Assembly (NCBI GenBank): GCA_008921705.1
Contig: VFFE01006975.1
Coordinates: 397,703 to 461,702 of the forward strand
From: Burhinus oedicnemus
Lineage: Eukaryota > Chordata > Aves > Charadriiformes > Burhinidae
Direction of reading: 5' to 3'
DNA length: 64,000 nucleotides
The notes beneath the pieces were generated by a model. It was given only the letters and a program-made list of their open reading frames with translations. It had not been told where the DNA came from and made no database searches. Of this stretch, positions 36,390 to 48,790 are shown in pieces. The first letter of the stretch is position 1, and the number at the start of each line of letters is the position of its first letter. The translations under genes and the position numbers were made by a program.

Positions 36390-39300
36390 GAATATTTGAA
36401 TGGGAAGAAATGAAGCTACATGATTTATTCCTCATTTTCCCAGTGGGATGGATTTATAGTGACTTCTGTGAAAGGATCTGTAAGTGGCTGGAGGTCAAGA
36501 TGGATAGTGAAGGAGTGCAGTCACCAGGTATAATTTTCTGGTCATGAACAGTTGAAGAGGTAGAATGTATATTTGGGACTACTGAAACTTATCTTTATGT
36601 CTGAATTGCCATTTTACATAGAACCTGTTACCCTTCACATAGTCTGCTCTCTTTGGATAGAAGATGCAAGTTTTGCATACAAACTGTTCCAGCGCTTCCA
36701 CTACAGCAGAGTGTGCTTCGAGCAGGGCTTGTCAAAGTGGCAGCAGCCACTTCCCATTCATTAGCCTGATTTTTGTCTACAGAAATGAACAGGAGCTGTA
36801 AGTTCAAGCTCAATTCTTGAAGTTCAGCTTTCTAGAGATGCTCCCCCAGGCCCAGCAGCAGAGGGAAATCCAAGGGCACTAATTCTCCATCCTTGTCTTG
36901 CAGTTGCCACTGTCTTAAAAACACCTTCCCGTTATTTAATCTCTTTCCTGTTATTTATCAAATCCTGCTTGCTATAGAGTTTGAAGGGGCTAGCGCTGAT
37001 CTTATTCCAGTTACCCAAATTTAGTGGATTTTGAGGTGAGCAGGCAAGCTGCTCTGAGCTTCTGCATACTGCTGGCCATTACCATTACTGGGAGTCCTAC
37101 AGCTTTCTCTGCTGATTTCATAACAGAAAGGAGGCCTGGAAGGGATGTCAGGAAGGTAACACAAGCTCACCTTCCTGCCCCAAGCAGAAACGGCTCCTCC
37201 TAAGCAATTGCTGCTGTTAGTCCAATCAGTCCTTATTAATCTCTACAAAGGTGATTGCTACAAGCTCCCTAGCCAGCCTATGCCAGCAGTTTCCCTTGCA
37301 GTCATTAAATAATTAGTACCTTTAATTTGAATGAGTCATGCTTTATCTTTGATCCCATAGTTGTTACTGTGCGTTATTATATATTGAATAGTCATTTACC
37401 ACTTGATATCTTCTGAATATATTTATGCATTGTAGTCAAGTCACTTCTGGGTAGCCTAAACAGATTTTGATACGTTAAACAAATCTTTTTGCTGACACTG
37501 ATCATACAGATTGGATTTGAAGTATAATGGTATCACTTTAATCAGCCCATAAAGAAAAAAAAAAACTTTTTTCAAAGACAGAGTCAAATATAGGATTGCA
37601 CATCCAGTCCTTGCTATATCGTCAGATATTCCAGGGAGACAACATGTCTAGGTTGTTTATAGCTGCCCTTAAAAAAAAAAAAAATCCCAAACAAAAACCC
37701 AAACCAAAAACCAACCACCAAAAAGACTCAAAGAAAACTGTGCTTCCTGTGTTTTAACCTGAGATTGGTAAAAGAATAGCTTTTATTTGACCCTGACAAT
37801 GTGTCTCACCTAAGTCAGCTGATGGGTTATTTCGTGGCAGATGAACTATCTTTGTTCCTAAACATACCCATAAAAGCAAATGTGATTTAAGACACTTTTT
37901 CAGCCAGAATTTGTGTGTGTATATAGGGCATAGGCCCATGTCTGCTCCATTAGAAAGTTGATCTGTTCATGGCATCATTTCTGAATTGCTACAGAAGTTG
38001 GACAGTCTCTCAAGGTTTTCCATTTGAAATGCCTGAAATCTGATTTAGCAAATTTGTTACATTGCAGCTCTGGCTGCAAAGGTAATCTCTTGTGAAGCAT
38101 GTGTAACCTCTCATGAAATTTGTGTATAACTGAACAAATACCTTGTACTTTTCTCAGAAGGAAAAGATGTGTTTTAAAAAATTTATTTTGGTATTCTTTA
38201 ATGCTTACATTTGTTTGAGTTTGGAGAAAGGACAGAGAGAATTACATTGGTTCTTCTAACCTTAAATTTTTATTTTCCAATTTGAATAGCTGTCAGATGA
38301 CTGTATCATGAGAAACAGAACTCATTTGTGATGTTTGCAACACAGAGACCACCACGAGTGACTTACAAATAAATGATGTCCTAAAAGAGAAGAGAAATTA
38401 CTGCCAAGGGGTGGTGCATTTCAGGTTTAAAAAATTGCAGTTAGTGAGGACACTGCTGATGATTGCTGCAATGGCTCAGCATTCACGTTGCAATAACACT
38501 GAGAAAGGCAGCTTCAATTATAACTCCAATCTACAGCCCACTTCAAGTAATTGAAATATTTCCCTTGACTTGAGTGGACTTTACTCTGCAAACAAGCTCC
38601 ATCCTAATTGTCCAGGGGCTGTCACTGCTGAACTCTGCAGGGGGAGGCAGAATAATCTGGTTTTCTTGCATTGTTTTTTGCACTGCCTTGGCAGGTCACG
38701 GAATGGGATATAGACCCAAAGCGCAGGTCACAGTAGGGTCTGTGGTCCTGAAGACTTGGGAGGCTGCTACAGCCAGTGTGCTCCTTTCTTTTAATCACAT
38801 AACGTCTTGTATGTTCTTCAGCTGGCCGCTTGTGTAGTGGCACTTCATTCTAGTGATAGTGACAACATATTATTGAGAGAGAGATGTTAGAAGAAACTGC
38901 TCTAGAGCTCATTAAAAGTTCCATGCAAGAAAAAAGAATGAAGACACATTTGGTAATGTTAGAATTGCAGAACACTTTGGGGGAATTGCGTAGACTGAGT
39001 CAAAAGAAATATGCCAGGGTCAATTCCCAAGTAGATTACCAAATAAACTCTATGGCTGGAAGCTAAGATCTGCAATAAACTGCCCCATTCCTGTTTTCTC
39101 CTTGCTCCTTCTAATACATGGGCTTACCGTAGGCTCAAACATCATGCACCATTCTTTAGACTTCCAGTTAATGGAAAAATCAGTTTCATATTCTGGATGG
39201 AGTGTGTGTAACTTCAGCTGAAGGCTGGGAAAGTGTAGGAAATCAATAGGCTTCTGTTTTGCATAAAATTAACAGTGTGGAATTTAAGCGACTGCCTTCT

Positions 39301-42300
39301 GTACACAATTTAATTATTGGAAGCACGACCCCCTTTGAAACTGAGCCCAGGAAACGCGTTACTCTGTAAATGAATGAGCATTCTATTACAGTGTAATGCA
39401 CTGGAAAAGACTCCAATGAAATCAAGTCACTCACTCTAAATTCTTTTTTCTTAGAGTAGTTCCTGTAAGTGAGGAGTGCTAGAAATCCTCTTCCAGTAAA
39501 TTTTGGATTTAATATTGAATACAGTACCACCAGGATATTCTTCTCATTGTACCCTCCCTTCCCAAGCACTCAAAGGAACTGCTAGTTTTGATTTACTTTG
39601 CAGAAAGTTTGTGCTTTTTATAGGAATAAAAAGAAAAGAAAATAAGGAAACTTACCCGTGTGGTCAGGAGAAAATGTCATGAACTGTAATATTGTTTCAG
39701 TTTCTTTCCATTATTTCATGAGAGAAATTAATGTTCCATTTCAAGTAAATTTTCAGATTCAAACAGGAAATCATGATTTAGTTAACATAATCCAAAGAAT
39801 GGGACTATTCTTTGTCTATATCTCTTATCTTTATTTTTCAAGGACTCCACCAGGGCTTAGAGGACTCCATAGGAGTTTTTTTTTGTTTTATCTTTTTGGA
39901 AGCTGTAAATCTTTTTTCAGTACTTTCTTTTAGGAATTAATAACTTTGAACTCTCATTTTTTCCATTCTCTTTCTTTTTGCATACTGAATCTATCATTAT
40001 TGATAATCGATGTGTATACTTTTAAGTTATCCATGAAATTGAAAGTCCAGTGAAGAAATTAGTCAGGCATTTGAGTAATTTTTTTTATAAAAAAAAAGGA
40101 GGAAAATTCCAGTGTAGAAGATTGTTAATTTTTATCATCTTCAGTGCGCTAAACACACATACTTCATGGGTTGCTTTTAGAATTCCATTAATGGTGCTGG
40201 AGACTCTGCCTCCCCCCAGCCTTTAAGTCAGCCCCAGATGTTGTTAACACCTTTCTATTATAATTTCCTGGCATAATGTAGGAAGTAAAATATTATGTAT
40301 AGGGATTACTTGAAATCATGGTGACTATGGTAGTGTGTTGTGCTCCACTCACCTAAGAGCACGTGCGTATTTTAGGTGATGATGCTGGTTAGAGTGTTCC
40401 ATCATGAGAAGCCTTTGTCCAAGTGTAGATGATGCCCTTGTGATCCAGTGAATCACAACATGGAAAATGCCTCCTTTTAGTGATATGTCTAAAACTCAAA
40501 ATATTCCAGAGATTTGCAGACAAAGAACATCAAAAACAAATGACTACCCATTTTTAGCTGAATTGTTGAATTCCCTTGGGTTTGCAGAAGCAGAGTACAA
40601 ATTTCTGAAATACTCGGCTCCTCTTCTATTAGCTTTTTTGCTTTTTCCATTTTCTCCAAATAGAAGAGGCGGAGGCTTATGACAACTTTTAGAATATATG
40701 TTTAGAATACATCTCGTGGAGCATTTTAGCTGAAGCCTGGACAGAAATGCCTTTTCTCTGAAGGAGTGAAATTATGAGTTAAGTGAAAGACTTTGGATCA
40801 ATATGAGATGAATGCTTGGTTTGGGCTTTCTTATGCTGTGTTTTGTTTTTCTAATAGGAATAAATCAGAGCTTACAAAATGACTGACTGGTACAGGAGAA
40901 AAAATAAGCTTAGGATTCAAGGGGCTGCCTACAGTTCCCTGCTGTGATTTCACCCTTTTGAAAAATCATTGCGATTTCCAGGGTGTGGTGGGGGTATGCA
41001 TATTGTGGATTCTGGCATGTTTAGCTGTTATGAAAGCTGAAAGTAAGGAAGGTTACAGATATTCAATCATTTCAGTGATATGTTTGTGCATGCTTTCTCC
41101 TTAGCACATCCTTCATTAACTGTCTTGCACTCTCCTGTGGCTTAGTGCCCCTCTATTTTATTTCCCCTCTGTGCAAGAAGCAGATACGCTCATGAAAAAA
41201 CATGGCTGTTTTTCACACAAGGCTCTAGCTGCCATGCTAATGCAGGCATTTTAAAAGCTTTATCTGCCCAGCAAAGGCAGACGTGCTTTCCAGTGAGACT
41301 TCAAACAGCGTCATAAACTGTTTCTCACCACAAGACCCCTTCTACCTTTTGAAAGCTTCACTAAGCATTTTCTGTGTTTGTATTTCCAGATTTCCCACTT
41401 GAAGGAAAAGGAGGAAGGCAAAGGGTTGCTGCAGCAAACTGTTTAAAGTAAACTTTTCCATTTTCCTGCAAATGCGTGAATTAGCTACCTCAAAGGAAGC
41501 TCCAGCAACAAGAAATCTTTATCCTTTGTCCTCTTTCCTCCTTCTCCAGTAAAAAGGAAGGAAAGGAAAAAGGAAGTGTAAAACTATTTTTTTTTCTCAA
41601 ATTTACTGGGCCTGCCAAGATTGCCAGAAGTGTCTTTAAATTTCTCAGCTTTTTGATATTCAAAAGTCCTCATCCCAAATCTCAAAAACAAGGAAGAACT
41701 TAAGAACTTTTGACATCAACAGTAAATAGATACCAATAAAAATATCCAAGATATAATCATAATAAAAACAGTGTGTAGGCAGGATTATAAATTACTAGGT
41801 TTCAGGCAGACCCCTCCATAGCTCAGAGGGCTCAATGGAAACCCTTGGAGGAAGAACTCAGAAGAGCTTGTGGCTGAGATTTTGCATCTTCCTGTGTTTC
41901 TTGTGTCTGCTAGAAATGAGACGCTGGATTAGAGCCTAGCACTGTGCTGGGATGATAATTCCTTTAGGTTTGTGATTCAGAAGTGAAAATGAAATAACCA
42001 AAGGTCATATACTGAGCAAATAGGGGCTAAAGCTTTTATGGTTTAGTGTAATTGTCACTTAATGCCAGGAAGTAACTCATCCTGATTAGGAATTAAGAAC
42101 AAACCTCTATCATCCATCTATCATCCATTTCATGGTATATCAGCAATGACTTTTTATTTGGATAGAAGAAATAAAACCAGGAGATCTGGGACCAGGTCCT
42201 AGAAAAAGAAAACCATTTTCTTTTTCAAAGCATCTTTGCTTCTGGCTGCTGCAAGTAGGTTTTTTTTTTAACAGAGAGGTCCCAGTCCTGTAGTCTAGAT

Positions 42301-42386
42301 GGGACCGTGCAGAGCAAGTACACCAGGGCTGCTGGTGGCTTCCCTCACTTCTCGTCATCTGGCGTCTGGGAGCCTGCTCTGTGTTT

Positions 42387-42412
42387 GGGGTTTTTTTGGG
42401 GGGTAGGGTGGG
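42387..42412 (+). repeat. Potential G-quadruplex motif
   Basis: G4-T7-G6-TA-G3-T-G3 satisfies the usual four-G-run rule with loops of at most seven bases. No promoter feature is adjacent. Confidence 0.5.
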
Positions 42413-42868
42413 CTGGAGTGTCCTGTGAGACGGGAGAAAAACAGGTGTTCACCTGCATTTCAGTTGCATGACAGCCACATTTTCTGTGGTTTGATGAGAG
42501 AGTAGAGCTATGCATTAGACAGCTTTACAGTCCACTTACATCAGAATGCTGGGCACTGTTGGCTTGACACTTTTAAATTTCACTATGTATGTATTTTGGA
42601 GATTTACTTCTTATGTGAAGCTATGATTAGGGAGGGCATTTTAAAATATAAGATGCATCAGAAAAATATTGTTGTTCTGGAGACCCAAGAGAAATGCTCC
42701 ATTTCCAAACCTGGTGTGATATAGGATGACAGTATAATAAGAACCCTTCTTTGTATGATTTCATTGTGAGCCCTCAGAAAACACATTTCATTTCCCAAAC
42801 CTCTCAAAAGCTCTGCAAACACCTGCCGCTGGAGAATAGGCCAGTTTAGTCCTGTGGCCGTTATCCCA

Positions 42869-42884
42869 GCCTCAGAGGGCGCTT
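42869..42884 (+). promoter_or_regulatory. Weak CTCF-like motif
   Basis: GCCTCAGAGGGCGCTT matches the AGRGGGCGC half of the CTCF core but misses positions in the 5' half. Same strand orientation as the 18648 motif, so the two would not form a convergent pair. Confidence 0.25.
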
Positions 42885-43547
42885 AGCAGACGAGCAGAAC
42901 GCATCGCTATCCATCTCCTCTCCACTGGATAGCAGCTTTGCTCAGTTAATGATTTTTGGTACTGCTGCCCCAGAGAATGCTTTAACTACGAGGCTTGTAT
43001 TCAGCTGTGACAAGATAACAAACAAAGAAATAAATAAAGGTCAAAACCAGTGAATCTGAAGGAGCTGACTCGTGAAAGAACTCTTCTAACTTTCTGTTCA
43101 TGGTTGACGGAGTAACATTTTACAATGTTTTCACAGTTTTATGGTTATACGTGTGTTTGGTGATTGAAGAAGGGCTTGATTTGTGTTCTCCCAAAGGTCC
43201 CTTGCAAGGGTTGTAGTACCTCATCATCCCTTGGCCCCTGCAGTTTTTAGAGAGCAGCTTCTATAAGAAATGCTCTGGGTTTCTAGAAGTGGCTTACGCT
43301 GCAAAGACTTGCCAAAAAATGTACTGAAGAGTCACTTGCTGTATACAACTAAAGCCAGTGGATTAGGGACTAAATCCCTCTTCAGCAAATATCTCCTTAT
43401 GTATGAAACCAGGTTAAATTCAGTTTACCCTCCAAGATGTATTTGTGTATGGCATAGCCCATAAGGATGACACATAACCAATAAATTAGGTGCTGTGAGA
43501 ACAGTAACTCCTAGAATTTGTGGTTGTTTGACAGTGTTAGGTAAATC

Positions 43548-43815
43548 ATAGAACCATAGAACGGTTTAGGTTAGAAGGCACCTTAAAGATCATCTAGTTC
43601 CAACCACCCTGCCATGGGCAGGGACACCTCCTACTAGACCAGATTAATCACTCAAAGCCCCATCTAACCTGGCCTTGAACACCTCCAGGGATGGGGCATC
43701 CACAGCTTCCCTGGGCAACCTGTTCCAGTGCCTCACCACCCTCACAGTGGAAAATTTCTTCCTGAGATCTAACCTAAATCTACCCTCTTCAAGTTTGAAG
43801 CCATATCTTTTAGAT
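43548..43815 (-). mobile_element. CR1 LINE 3' fragment, minus strand
   Basis: Begins at the left with CATAGAACCATAGAACGGTT, the repeated terminal motif of CR1, followed by GGTTAGAAGGCACCTTAAAG and ATCATCTAGTTCCAACCACC, then a CCCTGGGCAACCTGTTCCAG block. The 3' terminus at the left places it on the minus strand. It is 5'-truncated near 43815, as most genomic CR1 copies are. Relatively well preserved, so probably younger than the copies at 9590 and 58450. Confidence 0.95.
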
Positions 43816-46800
43816 ACCTGAACCTAGAAATAGGTATCATTGTTGCTGCAAATTGAAAGGTCTGCAGATTTTAGACATTATTTTGCAAAATAATTGAAAA
43901 GACTGTTGGTAGGAGGTAACACCTTGCTAAACTCTTAGGCTCAGCTAATTGTAAAAGAAGAGAGATGGAGAATGCCCTGTTCTGAGTATAAAGCTGGAAG
44001 CTTGTGCTTGTTTTCTTTCTATTCCCTGATAAAACATGAGAAGGAAAAAAAAAAAAAAAAAGGAAAAAAGAAACGTCTACCATGAATTACCACAGGGCTG
44101 ACAATGACTCTTGTTTTTCTTGAAAATACAGATTGCACATTGGTTGTCCGTTCATTACAGGTATTAGTTGGTATATTTAACAACCTATGATTCATCTGTA
44201 ATCACCATGACTCTGGTTAACAAAAAGAGGTAAGAGGCATGTTTTTTACATCAAACTCTTGCTTCTTTAGATAGTGTTCAGCACAGATGATCCCAGTCAA
44301 GGAGAGAGAATCCTAGAAGGGAGCTGCTTTAGAACTTTACATTGAGTAGGAGAAATCAGAAGGAAAGAAGAACTTTACTCTTGTACAAATTTACTAGGCC
44401 TTAGGACATAGAACACAAAGTACTTAACTCTTCCTTGATGTGGAGGAAAATATTCCAGAATTAAGAAGTAAAATGATTTTCTTGTTCATTTAGTACTTGG
44501 TACTGTTTTGGAATCTGGCCCCAAAACAGGTTAACTGCTAAGCTGTGTGATCAAGGTATTTGAACTGCTGGATGCTGAGGATAGACCACAAATCTGTTTA
44601 GGCCTCCAAAGTAGAAAGGTTCTCCTTCTCACAGAAGTGAAAAGGACCTGAGTCCCTGACTACATTCTGCATCATCTTAGCCTGTGGTACAGGATTTCTA
44701 AAATTGTTTCAGGAGATCAGTGATTGCACAGCAAGAAAGAGACACTGGTCTCATGAGAAGTTAGGAGATAAATGGAGAAGGTAGGAGTAAATGCAGAAGG
44801 TAGGTGTAAGGCCACATGGTTAATTTGCTTGAGCTAATTGATTTCTTAAGATGCATTTCAGCTTGTGAAAGGATTTATGCAAGAGGAGGCACTACAAAAG
44901 GTGACTTAATATACGGCCTCGAAACAGATGGAGACATGGAGAGACTGAAGAGTGGAATGGAAAGGAGGAGGTGGCACATTACATCAACATTAGTTCAGAC
45001 TGTCTCCCCAGGAGAGAGGAAGTGAGCATGTAATGCTATAATCCACGTGTCTTGGTTGTACATCTCTATGAATAATGCACTAAAAATAGGAATCTGCTAT
45101 AGCTTTCAGTCTGAGAATTTAGGTCTTAATTCTTATGTAGAGGTCCATGCGTTTGGTTCTGGGGACTGATCGGTCAGTCACATTTGCTGTATGAAATTCC
45201 AACTGCTTCATGTTAGCAGCATCTGAGAGGAGACAGATTCAGGTTTGGAGGAATTTTTTCATTTTCCGTTTTCCTCCAAGACAGGTTTTTGTTTGTTTGT
45301 TTATTAAAATATGAATGAAAATATTAATTAAAATGTTTAATGCTATCTTTGGCTTGGATATCAACGCAGACTTAAGCTTTTGCTTTGAGAATGAGTGTGT
45401 CAAAAGATGCTTCTGTGCTGTTTTTATAACAACTCTATCACTGAAGTGAAGTTTTGCTGACAAACTGATTGCTGCACATCTGTGAAGTCTAACAGGTATA
45501 CATTTCCTCCTTTCCCTGGGAGATTCCTTTCCATGCTGAAGATTAGCAATAGCTGTTGAGAGCAGGACAGCACATTTGCCTTTTTGACTTCAAAACATTC
45601 CCTCTCCAGAATCTCTCAGTCCTTCTGCATTGGAGCTTATAGGAGGAAAAAGGGAGTTTTCTTCCCTGAAAGTGTTCCAGTCTATCAAACTCCTATTGAT
45701 CAGAGCAGCACTTCCAGTCTTTATCCCAGATGTGATAATTTCCTGTGGACTTAACCCCAGTTCCAAATTGCCATAGAGGGCGAGCCCTTTCTCAGACATA
45801 CTCTTAATGTATCCCCCCGATCACTATTGATTTGAGAGTATGATATTTCACTGTCATGTCAAATAGAGAGGATTAAGTCTTTCAATCTTTAGTCTGAAGG
45901 AGCTGATATGAACTACCCTGACAGGACAATGTCTTCCCTCTTCATCTCTCCTGCATTTCAAAAGATGCCTGAAATGAGCTGATAAATGGGATTTCAGATG
46001 ATGGGAGAAGCCAGTCAGCAAAGCCTGTCGTGCCAGACTCCCTCAGTCTCAGAGGTTGCAAAGATGCTGACTCCTGACAAAGTTTTACAAACCTTGGATG
46101 ACTAAGCAAGCTTCATTATCTCAGATTTGACTAATTGCTCATTTAAGGAAAACAAATAGAAACAGAAAAACTCAGAGCCAACAAGCCAAATGCTGTGAAT
46201 AGGATATAGTGAAAATTGCTTGAAAGCCAGCTTTGGGCCATGTATGCAACCCTGTTTGTATTTGCTGCTGTTCACATCTTTCTTGCTACTGTGTTTTTGT
46301 GAATACTGAAGGCTGGTGTATTGGCCATAATTTTCACAGCTATTCCTTTGTTATCCACTAATTGCACATTTTTCGCCTTTCCTCATCCTCTTACTTAGAC
46401 CATTTCAGTAGAAAGGATGCAAGATGAAAATCTCATACCCCCTGTGAGCAACACCTCATTGGAATTTGCAAAAAATCTCAGAATGAAAATCAGATAGTCA
46501 GTGTAACTTAGCTGCACCCTGATTTTCTATTCACTTCTGGTCCTCAAACACTAGCCTAAGTCATCCATGTGTTCTTTACTCACCTCCCATTTTTACTATC
46601 CCTAATTTGCTCTTAACCTATACTATTAGTCTAGCAGCTTCCAGAAGACCTGAATCTAGTTTTGATTTAGTCACTGACTCAACCAAAAGTATTGCTCATC
46701 TTAGAGTTCCCTTCCTGACATGGATTTTGTCTTGGAAATTTAGTTTATAGGTTTAGTGGGGCTGGGGATTTGTTACCCTTCTATGTTCATAGTTTTTATA

Positions 46801-48479
46801 CAGTCCTTTGTTGAGGCCCTTGTTCCACCCACAGCCTCAAAGTACTCCAGTAATACACCTTAAAAAAATTCCGTGTGGAATACTTAGTCAATGAGAATCA
46901 GCAGATTCACTGGAGTTACACTTAACACATGAGCAAACGATGCATAAAAAAAAAAAAAAAAGAAAAACGGGAGGCTATATTCATCTGGTAATTTATTCAC
47001 GATGAATAATTTGACATTGTCTCACACACCAGCTTGACTGTCAGGAGCGCTCACATGGTTTTGTAATGAACTTTTTTGAAAGGTACTATATTTAAAGAAA
47101 GGCAATTCTTCATGGGCAAGGGTCACTTCACAATGGGAAAATAAACACGAAATTTAACATAATTAGTATCTTATTCATGTTCCCTTGGGCATCAGAAGGC
47201 ATTCTGGTTTGGTCTTTGCCCTTGTGGCCTGCATGACCAATTGCCTGATTTCACTTTTCTTCTTATGTGGGGGAAAGATTTAAGCTGAAAAACTGCTGAT
47301 TTTTGGCTTTGTAGTATCCCACTAACCTTAGAGAAATGCTCTGCTTTTGTACTCACCTGGACAGGCTGAAAGGAAGAACTTTTTTGTCCAAATGTGTCCA
47401 GTCCAGTTAGTGGTACATGTGCCTTAGGGCCCTGGTGGAGTTAGTTCCAAGTTTGTTTGCCAGCTACCCAACATGACAGCACCTCGGTTGCCCCTATTCC
47501 TGAAATATCCAGGTGCGACTTCAGTATGTATAACTGTTACTGGAGAGGAGTCTTTCTTTTCTATCAGTTTCTAGGGTCTCTGTGGAGGTCTCGTGCATCT
47601 CACAAGGATGGGTATACAAATAATGGATGTTTTGACATGTTCTGGGATGGATGATTTGGAGGAAGGCTCTCCCATGCTGCCTCGTATTGCACCATGTGCA
47701 CTTCTGGTGTGGCTCCCTCCCATGAGTCCTTCAGGCCACTTCAGTACCAGTTCCTCGAGACACTGGGGAATACACACCAATGCAATGCTTGCCTTAATTT
47801 TTAATACACATCCTAAATACTTCCATGTCCTTTCTTGCTTAACTCTTGAAGTGCAATAGCATTAAGCCCTCTGATGGATCTCATTTATAAGAACAAGCCT
47901 AATTCCAGTAAATGCCAAGCATTTCTTCTAAGCAATTTGCGAGTATTTCAAGTGTCTGTCCATACATTTCCAAAGGTTGGGTTTTTTGCACTTCCAAAAC
48001 TGTAACTTAGGGAGGCACTTGGAGATGAACTTCGGTAACTTGATTTCGGTGGAAATTAAGCCTCTGAATACATATTTAGCATCAGGAAATTGGTCTTTAA
48101 GCATTAGATATCAATAACCAAATTCTTAATTTTTGTTTTAAGCTGGGAAATGGAGTTGTTGCTTTGCCAATTCAAGACACAATTTCCTTTTAAATGTCCC
48201 TAAAGGCTTGTGTGAGACAACAGACACAAATCACTTTATATATTTTGGCAATTCCCTTATTTTTGGAGGCAGTGCTCATACTGTGAATTGCTAGTATTTT
48301 CATTAAATCTGTTATTGTTATTATTTTTAACTAATGCTCACCCTGAATCATTTTAATGGCTCTGGATGGATGGTCTTTTTCTGTCTCTGTTCTGTTAACA
48401 GCAAAACTAAGCTGTTGCTCTGCCTTGTTATGGAGTCCTTGATGCTGCTATGCACCTGTCTGCACGCTTTTATGTTTTG
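43816..48479. other. Anonymous non-coding sequence
   Basis: A-tracts at about 44046-44062 (17 A) and 46947-46962. No gene, RNA or mobile element was recognised. Frames are below 90 codons. Confidence 0.5.
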
Positions 48480-48790
48480 CTCCTCATAATGAAGTCCAAC
48501 GGCTGCCAAGCCGGTGGAGGAGGGAGAATGCTTCCATTTGACACCAACATGTTGAACCATTTGTTCAAAACTGCAACTCCTTTAATCGTGCATGCTGCAT
48601 CTTAATAGAGAGCCTTGTTGAAGTTAATTATTTCTGTTGGCATACCCCAGCACTCAAGATGTTCCAGAGTGAATCACGATGGTACCTCTCCTAGACTTGA
48701 TATAATTTATTAAAAGCTACATTCATTTGAAGGTGAAACGTTGGCAACAACCTTTAATTTAAATCCTGTGATGATTTTGTGAGTTTTATA
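48480..48790. promoter_or_regulatory. Candidate conserved non-coding element
   Basis: Non-repetitive stretch with AGTTAATTATTT near 48624, TAATTTATTA near 48703 and TTTAATTTAAAT near 48753. Motif texture only. No alignment is available. Confidence 0.2.

Larger units (their letters stand above)
36390..43547. other. Anonymous non-coding sequence
   Basis: About 7 kb with no defensible gene. A 60-codon plus frame at 38884-39066 has a charged, helix-like composition but no known homology or splice context. An A/C-rich tract lies at 37671-37725, a T/A palindromic tract near 40079-40098, a G-run block at 42387-42412 and a weak CTCF-like motif at 42869-42884. Confidence 0.5.

Noticed and set aside
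38884..39066. 60-codon frame with charged, coiled-coil-like composition
   Set aside because: No known homology, short length, and no clear acceptor or donor context. A chance frame is more likely.
40079..40098. T-run/A-run palindrome as an RNA hairpin
   Set aside because: Made only of T and A homopolymers, expected often in AT-rich DNA. No specific stem sequence.
45767..45785. CTCF-like CCATAGAGGGCGAG
   Set aside because: Fails at several informative positions, including the last base of the core. Too weak to list.
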